In this document: one piece after another, positions 6,096 through 9,912 of the stretch | Position numbering within the stretch: the first letter of the stretch is position 1 | How the letters are laid out: each line of letters starts with the position of its first letter | Notes under the pieces: model-generated | Told to the model about the DNA's origin: nothing | The model's input: the letters and a program-made list of their open reading frames with translations, nothing else | The model's database searches: none | Program-made: the position numbers and the translations under genes | Source: Minisyncoccota bacterium | GTDB taxonomy: Bacteria; Patescibacteriota; Minisyncoccia; Moranbacterales; GCA-2747515 | Direction of reading: 5' to 3' | Assembly (NCBI GenBank): GCA_938044295.1 | Contig: CALIRC010000108.1 | Span: forward strand, 1-9,912 | Length of the DNA stretch: 9,912 bases

Positions 6096-6127
6096 AAAAA
6101 GTCCTTTAGATCACAAAGGACTTTTTT
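6096..6127 (+). terminator. Terminator of small gene B
   Basis: AAAAAGTCCTTT (6096-6107) pairs with AAAGGACTTTTT across AGATCAC and ends in a T-run. The flanking A- and T-runs make it potentially bidirectional. The same hairpin and the next 25 bp recur after gene C, marking a duplicated gene unit. Confidence 0.88.
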
Positions 6128-6171
6128 CTATAGAAAGAAATAATCATCATAAAATTACAAGGCGGAAAACA

Positions 6172-6200
6172 TTGACAAATCCAGAAGAAATCTATACGAT
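6172..6200 (+). promoter_or_regulatory. Promoter of small gene C, TTGACA-N17-TACGAT
   Basis: TTGACA (6172-6177) and TACGAT (6195-6200) are separated by 17 bp. The spacer holds AAATC twice, 11 bp apart (6177-6181 and 6188-6192), one helical turn, a possible regulator site. Bases 6170-6246 are identical to 8638-8714 upstream of and into gene D. Confidence 0.85.
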
Positions 6201-6233
6201 AAAGCAACATTCGAAGCGAAAAGGTAGAAAAAA

Positions 6234-6503
6234 ATGTCAGACGCAGCACAAGCAACGATACAATTAACGCCAAAAGAAATTGCACTCCTCGATCATATTC
6301 AGATATCAGATAAAAGTCTGTCGCTTGAAGAGTTGAAGCAGGGCAAAAACATCGGCGTAAAAGAAGATGAAGTAGATACAATCCTCAAAAAATTACAAGA
6401 ACACGAATTAATCAGCCAAGAGAAGATGTACTTCAAATACACGATAAACCGCAGAAGGTACAACGATTGGCTAAAAAGTCAAAAACGCACACATGTCCAG
6501 TAG
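6234..6503 (+). CDS. Small winged-helix-like protein C of the array, 89 aa
   Basis: The ATG at 6234 follows AAGGT at 8-base spacing. The protein reads MSDAAQATIQLTPKEIALLD and then HIQISDKSLSLEELKQ. Helix 1 is residues 11-24, helix 2 is 30-36, the recognition-like helix is 43-56 (KEDEVDTILKKLQE), and the wing is 59-72 ending FKYTIN. A closing helix RRRYNDWLK spans 73-81 and the tail is basic. It aligns without gaps to protein D over residues 1-80 with about 40 identities, 16 of them in the first 20 residues. It is also the closest match to protein B. The gene is a single-gene unit with its own promoter and terminator. It is probably a DNA-binding regulator by fold, with unknown targets. A protein-protein adaptor role is an alternative. 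Confidence 0.87.
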   Translation: MSDAAQATIQLTPKEIALLDHIQISDKSLSLEELKQGKNIGVKEDEVDTILKKLQEHELISQEKMYFKYTINRRRYNDWLKSQKRTHVQ

Positions 6504-6522
6504 CTGCTACAAAAGCCTAAAC

Positions 6523-6556
6523 AAAAAAAGTCCTTTAGATCACAAAGGGCTTTTTT
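6523..6556 (+). terminator. Terminator of small gene C
   Basis: AAGTCCTTT pairs with AAAGGGCTT (one G-U) across AGATCAC and is followed by six T. It is nearly identical to the terminator of gene B. Confidence 0.88.
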
Positions 6557-6574
6557 CTATAGGAAAGAAATAAT

Positions 6575-6697
6575 GAGGACTTGACGCACTTGAGTGTAAT
6601 TTTAGGCAAAATCAAGGCTTTGCACGAGCCATAGTCTACCTATGGTGAGTAAAAAACGTAGATTTTAACGACAAAGTACACCAAGTGCGTAAGTCCT
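6575..6697 (+). mobile_element. Family-1 miniature inverted-repeat element, copy 5
   Basis: The ends are GAGGACTTGACGCACTTGAG and CAAGTGCGTAAGTCCT. The interior is nearly identical to copy 2. It shares the GAGTAAAAAACG variant with copy 6, so those two are the closest relatives. Exact 5-bp repeats ATAAT flank it (6570-6574 and 6698-6702). The duplicated sequence after gene B's terminator (6121-6152) is the uninterrupted form of this target (GAAATAATCATCATAAAAT), so both insertion boundaries and the 5-bp duplication are fixed. Confidence 0.95.
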
Positions 6698-6766
6698 ATA
6701 ATCATCATAAAATCACATCACAACCAAGAGCATAAAAAACAATTGCAGCGTAGATACCACCAACAC

Positions 6767-6798
6767 AAAAAAACAGGAGTGGGCTATACCATCTCCTG
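6767..6798 (-). terminator. Terminator of the secreted-protein gene
   Basis: On the minus strand CAGGAG pairs with CTCCTG, extended by TGG/CCA with one bulge, and is followed by seven T. It lies about 58 bp beyond the TGA stop at 6856-6858. Confidence 0.8.
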
Positions 6799-6855
6799 CT
6801 ACAATCAAATACTTCAACGCATCACATTTTCAACTATTTTTTGCAAAAAACAATG

Positions 6856-7236
6856 TCATGATCCGTTACACAGAAGACCTTTGTCTTGTGTAAATGTTAC
6901 TCTGCAGTGCCCTCTGCTTTTATGGACATTGCAGGCGGTCCCATCACGTAGCCTAATAAAGCAATAAGTGTCAGAAACCTCTTCAACAGTAACAGTCCTT
7001 ATATATCCATTCGTGTCGCTAAAGAGTCCAATTTTTTCAGAAACTGCAGTAAGTTCATGATCAACACTTACTGGCAAATCACTCGAGGAAGGTTTCTTTT
7101 TACCAGCTTCGATACTTTTGAATACTTTAAGCTGTTCACTACCACTCTTTGAAGTGTCAGAATCAGCACTAGCACCAGCACTACCCACTGCAACGAAAAA
7201 AGTTAAAACCACACAAATTATACTGAAAGATTTCAT
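6856..7236 (-). CDS. Small secreted protein with four cysteines, 126 aa
   Basis: The ATG at 7234-7236 follows AGGA at seven-base spacing. A signal peptide is clear: MKSFS, a hydrophobic core to residue 17, then GSAGASA with likely cleavage after Ala24. The mature protein of about 102 residues starts with a Ser/Lys-rich linker (DSDTSKSGSEQ to KKKPSSSD). It continues with a compact C-terminal part holding Cys92, Cys102, Cys111 and Cys123, enough for two disulfide bonds outside the membrane. The cysteine part reads TYCFIRLRDGTACNVHK and then RGHCRVTF. There is no lipobox or anchor, so free secretion is inferred. The protein family is not recognised. The gene has its own strong promoter and terminator and faces against the array on either side of it. 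Confidence 0.85.
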   Translation of the reverse strand: MKSFSIICVVLTFFVAVGSAGASADSDTSKSGSEQLKVFKSIEAGKKKPSSSDLPVSVDHELTAVSEKIGLFSDTNGYIRTVTVEEVSDTYCFIRLRDGTACNVHKSRGHCRVTFTQDKGLLCNGS

Positions 7237-7277
7237 TAATATTCCTATCGGTTATTGTCTGTAAAATTCTCATTTTC

Positions 7278-7306
7278 ATAATACTACATAATTTACTTTA
7301 TGTCAA
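7278..7306 (-). promoter_or_regulatory. Promoter of the secreted-protein gene, TTGACA-N17-TATTAT
   Basis: TTGACA (7301-7306) and TATTAT (7278-7283) are separated by 17 bp on the minus strand, one of the best promoters in the window. A leader of about 34 nt precedes the ATG. Just upstream (7310-7340) lies a box shared with the lipoprotein gene. Confidence 0.8.
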
Positions 7307-7313
7307 GTATTTA

Positions 7314-7336
7314 ATCGCAAACCATAGAGAGGATTG
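7314..7336 (-). promoter_or_regulatory. Upstream box shared by the two exported-protein genes
   Basis: The plus strand reads ATCGCAAACCATAGAGAGGATTGAA. The region upstream of the lipoprotein promoter reads ATCACAAACCAATAGAGG, is broken by the family-1 element, and resumes AGAGGATTGAA. In both places the box begins 8 to 11 bp upstream of the TTGACA box. It may be a regulator site or a remnant of duplicated promoter DNA. Confidence 0.4.
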
Positions 7337-7360
7337 AAGCAGCCAAGCTAGCCCTCCAAA

Positions 7361-7397
7361 TAAAAAGGTTCAACATATATAGCAATTATGTTGAACC
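7361..7397 (-). terminator. Terminator of the lipoprotein gene
   Basis: GGTTCAACATA and TATGTTGAACC form a perfect 11-bp stem with a 9-nt loop. On the minus strand it is followed by TTTTTA. A second small hairpin GGAAGT-AAAA-ACTTCC (7406-7421) precedes it in the transcript. Confidence 0.85.
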
Positions 7398-7471
7398 AAT
7401 ATTTCGGAAGTAAAAACTTCCCATTATTTATCCTCACAAGTAGAAGTACACACTTTCCTGGAGGATGCTAA

Positions 7472-8374
7472 TTAGAGAAGCGTTGTCCATATGGCAGCGC
7501 GACCTATGACCTCTTCCCCGTCACACGACATGCGAGTGACGTCCTCGTCACCTTCAGAATCAAAAGCACATGCCTCGATCGTCCAGTGATTAGAGAAACT
7601 TGGATCGATATCATTGACATCAAATGTATAGTGATATGTCGTAGTCGTGACTTCACTCGCTGTTGATCTGCTGTAGACAGGGCTGAGTACTTGATACATC
7701 GGTACTGGACTATCAGTATCAGTCGCAGCTACAAAAAATCCCCAACGCTGACCAAATGCAATCGATGTGTCACGACGCAAATTAATTGCGCCACCCATGA
7801 CATATTCATCTAACTGCAAGGAAAGCAATCCATCAGACACCATCAGTACATCAATATCCGAGACACTGACTCGAAATCCAGTAACATCCGTCATCACATC
7901 ATCTGTGATCATCCGGACTTGCACATAGTATTCCCCAGCACTCTCAACAGGAAGTATATAACGAGATTTACAAAGCGTTCCTAGTGTATACGCCTCACCT
8001 TTACCGAGTAATGTAACATCAGACACATTTGCAGAATCAATCTTATGCACCTCTACGAGGAAATCATCTTGTGTTTCATAGATGATTTGCCCATCCTCAA
8101 CCTGGTAGCAAATACGTTTTTTATCAAAACCATCGCTGTCCGCCGTTGGACTATGCCCTACATTCAAATTGATCAAACCAGAATAACCACTCACACCAAA
8201 TGTGTAGTACGTTGCATTCGGATTATTCAAAGGAATGCTATCGACCTGCACGACATCCTCCACATAGCGCATCGTTGTAGATATGCTATCTGAGAAGGTT
8301 TTTGACGATGTTTCAACACTGCAAGCGCCAAGAAAAATTGTAGAAAGAACGAGACTTAAAAAAGTATATTTCAC
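7472..8374 (-). CDS. Putative lipoprotein, 300 aa
   Basis: The start is GTG at 8372-8374, preceded by GGGAG at seven-base spacing. The N-terminus has a short hydrophobic stretch ending in the lipobox FLGAC, so Cys18 should carry the lipid and anchor the protein on the outer face of the membrane. The rest is largely beta-like: YYTFGVSGYSGLINLNVGHS, DDFLVEVHKIDSANVSDVTL, SAGEYYVQVRMITDD, TYHYTFDVNDIDPS. This looks like one or two immunoglobulin-like or pre-peptidase-like sandwich domains, although no family is recognised. Four further cysteines (KRICYQVE, GTLCKS, EACAFD, MSCDGE) could form disulfides. DSEGDED and DTDSP are acidic loops that could bind calcium. It is a single-gene unit with promoter and terminator. 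It may be an adhesin or surface accessory protein; this is inference. Confidence 0.85.
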   Translation of the reverse strand: MKYTFLSLVLSTIFLGACSVETSSKTFSDSISTTMRYVEDVVQVDSIPLNNPNATYYTFGVSGYSGLINLNVGHSPTADSDGFDKKRICYQVEDGQIIYETQDDFLVEVHKIDSANVSDVTLLGKGEAYTLGTLCKSRYILPVESAGEYYVQVRMITDDVMTDVTGFRVSVSDIDVLMVSDGLLSLQLDEYVMGGAINLRRDTSIAFGQRWGFFVAATDTDSPVPMYQVLSPVYSRSTASEVTTTTYHYTFDVNDIDPSFSNHWTIEACAFDSEGDEDVTRMSCDGEEVIGRAAIWTTLL

Positions 8375-8426
8375 AATAAAACTCCCAAAAAAATTTGAAT
8401 GATATTGCTAAAAAACTGCAATATAA

Positions 8427-8455
8427 TATATAGCATTTATATAAGTAATTGTCAA
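8427..8455 (-). promoter_or_regulatory. Promoter of the lipoprotein gene, TTGACA-N17-TATATA
   Basis: TTGACA (8450-8455) and TATATA (8427-8432) are separated by 17 bp on the minus strand. The neighbouring TATTAT (8423-8428) is a weaker alternative. The leader is about 45 nt. The upstream box is split by the element at 8480-8602. Confidence 0.7.
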
Positions 8456-8479
8456 TGAAATATCACAAACCAATAGAGG

Positions 8480-8602
8480 TAGGACTGACGCACTTGAGTG
8501 TAATTTTAGACAAAATCAAGGCTTTGCACGAGCCATAGTCTACCTATGGTGAGTAAAAAACGTAGATTTTAACGACAAAGTACACCAAGTGCGTCAGTCC
8601 TA
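8480..8602 (+). mobile_element. Family-1 miniature inverted-repeat element, copy 6
   Basis: This is a 123-bp copy differing from copy 2 at only four positions. Two of these are matched changes in the two arms: TAGGACTGACGC at the left and GCGTCAGTCCTA at the right, so the ends still pair. Exact 5-bp repeats AGAGG flank it (8475-8479 and 8603-8607). The related unbroken box at 7314-7336 shows the site before insertion. Confidence 0.95.
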
Positions 8603-8639
8603 AGAGGATTGAATAATGGCTGATCTCACATACAAATCA

Positions 8640-8668
8640 TTGACAAATCCAGAAGAAATCTATACGAT
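8640..8668 (+). promoter_or_regulatory. Promoter of small gene D, TTGACA-N17-TACGAT
   Basis: TTGACA (8640-8645) and TACGAT (8663-8668) are separated by 17 bp. Bases 8638-8714, from before the -35 box through the first codons, are identical to 6170-6246 of gene C. Confidence 0.85.
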
Positions 8669-8701
8669 AAAGCAACATTCGAAGCGAAAAGGTAGAAAAA
8701 A

Positions 8702-8980
8702 ATGTCAGACGCAGTACAAGCACCTATAAAGTTAACACCAAAAGAAATTGCAGTACTCGATCGTATGCAATTGGCTCGAAGAAGTTTTTCTCGTGGAGAA
8801 TTAAAGCGAGAGACACCTCCTGGTGTAAAAACGGAGGAAGTAGAACCGATCCTCAAAAAGCTAACAGACTACAGATTGATCGACCGAAATAAAGCAAATT
8901 ATAGGTATGACGTAAATCAGGACAACTACAATAAATGGGTAACAAACCGACCACCCGAACCACCACCTATAATCGCATAA
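8702..8980 (+). CDS. Small winged-helix-like protein D of the array, 92 aa
   Basis: The ATG at 8702 follows AAGGT at 8-base spacing. The protein begins MSDAVQAPIKLTPKEIAVLD and keeps the register of protein C without gaps. Helix 1 is residues 11-24, helix 2 is about 30-36 (SRGELKR), the recognition-like helix is 43-54 (KTEEVEPILKKL), the wing is 59-72 ending YRYDVN, and the closing helix holds YNKWV (76-80). The tail is proline-rich (RPPEPPPIIA), unlike C or B. About half of the residues are identical to C, mostly in the first 20 and in the hydrophobic core. Exposed positions of the recognition helix and wing differ, which would suit a changed DNA target. The function is inferred from fold only. 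Confidence 0.87.
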   Translation: MSDAVQAPIKLTPKEIAVLDRMQLARRSFSRGELKRETPPGVKTEEVEPILKKLTDYRLIDRNKANYRYDVNQDNYNKWVTNRPPEPPPIIA

Positions 8981-8994
8981 GACAAAACAACTAT

Positions 8995-9020
8995 GCTCCA
9001 CAAAACTCTGTGGAGCTTTT
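8995..9020 (+). terminator. Terminator of small gene D
   Basis: GCTCCACA (8995-9002) and TGTGGAGC (9009-9016) form a perfect 8-bp stem over AAACTC, followed by TTTT. It is a relative of the gene A terminator. Confidence 0.85.
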
Positions 9021-9026
9021 CTAATG

Positions 9027-9060
9027 AGGACTTTCTCACTTTAAGTTCTACTAATGTGAA
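9027..9060 (+). mobile_element. Family-2 miniature element remnant (left end)
   Basis: AGGACTTTCTCACTTTAA matches the left end of the element at 1231-1355 with one substitution, and TAATGTGA follows as AATGTGAG does there. No right end is present. It lies directly after gene D's terminator and 1 bp before the promoter of gene E. Confidence 0.6.
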
Positions 9061-9089
9061 TGGACGTAAAACCAAAAACGAGATACCAT
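9061..9089 (+). promoter_or_regulatory. Candidate promoter of small gene E, TGGACG-N17-TACCAT
   Basis: TGGACG (9061-9066) and TACCAT (9084-9089) keep the 17-bp spacing and the TAC..T -10 form of the other four promoters. The -10 box covers the upstream in-frame ATG at 9088, so translation must begin at 9121. Confidence 0.5.
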
Positions 9090-9120
9090 GCAACACAATC
9101 CACAGTATGGGAGCAATATA

Positions 9121-9450
9121 ATGAAATCCCCAAATCGCATAGAAGATCTTCTGCTGGAAATTCTCCTTTTGCTCAAAAAAAATCCGCATGGCATACTACG
9201 CAGTGAAATCATCAGATCACTCACAGCACAAGGAGTGCGCAAAACACAAATCAACCTAGCATTAGAATTTCTCATACGAAAAAATGAGATCATAGTCGAG
9301 TCACGAACAGAGAAATGCTTCCCAAAACCCAGGGAGAAAAAACCACGCATCACAGGTGGCACACAAAAGGTGATCTTACTGCAACCAGAGCATATAAAAA
9401 ATCTCCACAGCCTCGCTAAAGAAATTTGCGATGTCACATTATTGAAATAG
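9121..9450 (+). CDS. Small winged-helix-like protein E, 109 aa
   Basis: The frame is open from an ATG at 9088, but GGGAG lies eight bases before the ATG at 9121 and the promoter covers the first ATG. The protein begins MKSPNRIEDLLLEILLLLKK. Helix 1 is residues 6-20, helix 2 is about 24-33 (ILRSEIIRSL), and the recognition-like helix is about 38-52 (VRKTQINLALEFLIR). A beta wing follows (NEIIVESRTEKCF). A basic linker (PKPREKKPRITGG) leads to a second helix pair (QPEHIKNLHSLAKEICDV). The layout 'helix, turn, S.I..L, K..I..AL..L, wing' is typical of winged helices. It lacks the YN.WL tail of B to D, so it is either a distant relative or an independent regulator. It is a single-gene unit with a strong terminator. 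Confidence 0.8.
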   Translation: MKSPNRIEDLLLEILLLLKKNPHGILRSEIIRSLTAQGVRKTQINLALEFLIRKNEIIVESRTEKCFPKPREKKPRITGGTQKVILLQPEHIKNLHSLAKEICDVTLLK

Positions 9451-9461
9451 AGCCGACAATA

Positions 9462-9490
9462 AAGCTTTGCGCCAAAACGCAAAGCTTTTT
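9462..9490 (+). terminator. Terminator of small gene E
   Basis: AAGCTTTGCG (9462-9471) and CGCAAAGCTT (9478-9487) form a perfect 10-bp stem over CCAAAA, with a run of T following. Confidence 0.9.
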
Positions 9491-9515
9491 CAAATATCCA
9501 GAGAACTTTGCGCTC

Positions 9516-9549
9516 AAAAAAAAGACCCTAGAGAGTAATCTCTCTAGGG
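9516..9549 (-). terminator. Minus-strand rho-independent terminator
   Basis: CCCTAGAGAG and CTCTCTAGGG form a perfect 10-bp stem with loop TAAT (9526-9549). On the minus strand it is followed by TC and eight T. On the plus strand only A follows, so it acts on transcripts coming from the right. Confidence 0.88.
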
Positions 9550-9652
9550 AAAAACGTGAACAGGAGAAAAATAATATTATTATTTTTTGCGGGTACTACG
9601 CCACACAACCCGCATAGGAGGTGTGGGAGACGGAGCTCGAAAACCGACTACC
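9516..9652 (-). ncRNA. Candidate structured small RNA with an H-type pseudoknot
   Basis: No protein frame fits this interval. A minus-strand promoter (9659-9688) would start transcription near 9652, and a strong minus-strand terminator ends it at 9516-9549, giving an RNA of about 137 nt. In that RNA, CCACAC (9626-9621) pairs with GUGUGG (9606-9601), and GCGGGU (9613-9608) pairs with ACCCGC (9594-9589). The two 6-bp stems interlock as an H-type pseudoknot with loops of 7, 1 and 6 nt. The first loop and its border read CACCUCCU, the complement of a strong ribosome-binding site. An AT-only hairpin (9567-9587) follows. It does not match tRNA, tmRNA, 6S, SRP RNA or RNase P as I know them. The same pairings are possible on the plus strand, so orientation rests on promoter and terminator. 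Confidence 0.45.
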
Positions 9653-9658
9653 ACATAA

Positions 9659-9688
9659 ACAATAGCACACAAAACAAAAAAAGGTCAA
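9659..9688 (-). promoter_or_regulatory. Candidate promoter of the small RNA
   Basis: TTGACC (9683-9688) and TATTGT (9659-9664) are separated by 18 bp on the minus strand. Transcription would begin near 9652. Confidence 0.45.
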
Positions 9689-9770
9689 CACACACGTAAT
9701 CGCTCAATGCCTTAACAAGCTCTGAAGCAGCACCCCACTACACTACAATAAAAAATTGAGGCAAATGAAA
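9689..9770. other. Short intergenic stretch, nothing recognised
   Basis: No open frame, repeat or strong hairpin is visible here. It separates the small RNA promoter from the terminator of the gene on the right. Confidence 0.5.
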
Positions 9771-9797
9771 ACAGCTGATGCAATATACATCAGCTGT
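9771..9797 (-). terminator. Terminator of the rightmost gene
   Basis: ACAGCTGATG (9771-9780) and CATCAGCTGT (9788-9797) form a perfect 10-bp stem with a 7-nt loop. On the minus strand it is followed by the imperfect T-tract TTTCATTT. It begins 23 bp beyond the stop codon at 9821-9823. Confidence 0.75.
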
Positions 9798-9820
9798 CGT
9801 TTAGCAACTTTTCTCAGAAT

Positions 9821-9912
9821 TTAAAGAGACACTTCTGTCTCCAATTTTATTTGACCGTCAACCGGAGTAATTTCTGTTGCACCATCCTCTGTGAGGATGA
9901 ACACTGTCTCAC
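9821..9912 (-). CDS. C-terminal end of an unidentified protein (runs off the right edge)
   Basis: The minus strand encodes 29 residues, ETVFILTEDGATEITPVDG followed by QIKLETEVSL, then TAA at 9821-9823. The alternating hydrophobic and charged pattern suggests beta strands. A terminator follows at 9771-9797, which supports a real gene end. The piece is too short to assign a family. The other two frames contain stops within this interval. Confidence 0.65.
   Translation of the reverse strand, partial: ETVFILTEDGATEITPVDGQIKLETEVSL

Noticed and set aside
6851..6858. UGA read as glycine (as in some Patescibacteria)
   Set aside because: The secreted-protein gene ends at TGA with a terminator downstream, and no long frame in the window needs TGA to be read as a sense codon.
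6698..8479. Composite transposon bounded by two family-1 copies
   Set aside because: Each copy has its own, different 5-bp duplication, so the two moved separately and not as one unit.
965..8602. CRISPR array made of the repeated 123-bp unit
   Set aside because: The copies are widely and irregularly spaced, are full palindromes with target duplications, and there are no cas genes.
9088..9120. Start of gene E at the ATG at 9088
   Set aside because: The candidate -10 box covers this ATG, while 9121 has GGGAG at good spacing.
9426..9617. Plus-strand frame of 63 codons
   Set aside because: It starts inside gene E, runs through a terminator and overlaps the structured RNA region.
9589..9656. 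tRNA or tmRNA gene, suggested by GGTTTTCGAGCTCC and ACTACCACA
   Set aside because: No acceptor stem, anticodon arm or tag frame can be formed at the needed spacing on either strand.

Overview
The window is AT-rich bacterial DNA read with the standard bacterial code: TAA, TAG and TGA all serve as stops and tryptophan is TGG. Several traits would fit a Patescibacteria/CPR-type genome. These are a large GT-C-like membrane protein with the 'NPFVYERLLAGQW' and 'GFRDAQKW' signatures, many short orphan proteins, strong TTGACA-N17 promoters with single-gene transcription units, and no housekeeping gene. That placement is an inference. No rRNA, tRNA, CRISPR array, transposase, integrase or phage structural gene is visible.

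Layout. (1) Bases 1-635 hold the N-terminal 211 codons of an acidic, unrecognised minus-strand protein that runs off the left edge. (2) Bases 636-1618 are a gene-poor stretch with a gene remnant, two miniature inverted-repeat elements and two terminators. (3) Bases 1619-5209 carry three minus-strand membrane-protein genes (165, 590 and 276 aa), with two repeat elements between the 590- and 276-aa genes. (4) Bases 5251-9490 hold five small plus-strand genes (87-109 aa). At least three, probably all, encode winged-helix-like proteins. Each has its own TTGACA-N17-TACGAT-like promoter and its own terminator. (5) Between the third and fourth of these, bases 6699-8479 carry two minus-strand genes for exported proteins: a cysteine-containing secreted protein and a lipoprotein. 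(6) Bases 9516-9652 look like a structured minus-strand non-coding RNA gene with promoter, H-type pseudoknot and terminator. (7) Bases 9821-9912 are the C-terminal end of another minus-strand gene.

The most striking feature is a family of miniature inverted-repeat transposable elements. Five full-length copies (about 123 bp, 17-bp ends TAGGACTTACGCACTTG / CAAGTGCGTAAGTCCTA) and one half copy are present. A second family of 125 bp has related ends (AGGACTTCCTCACTTT) and one full copy plus one remnant. Four of the five full copies of family 1 and the full copy of family 2 are flanked by exact 5-bp direct repeats; the fifth copy has a 4/5 match. One insertion can be dated against an empty paralogous site inside the window. 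All copies are intergenic or in a gene remnant, beside promoters, stop codons or terminators.

How the parts may work together is inference. The small proteins look like a paralogous set of DNA-binding regulators under a common promoter type. The 77-bp promoter/leader/start cassette of two paralogues is identical although their proteins have diverged to about 50 percent identity. The two exported-protein genes inside the array share an upstream box and could be co-regulated. No catalytic or defence function can be assigned from sequence alone.
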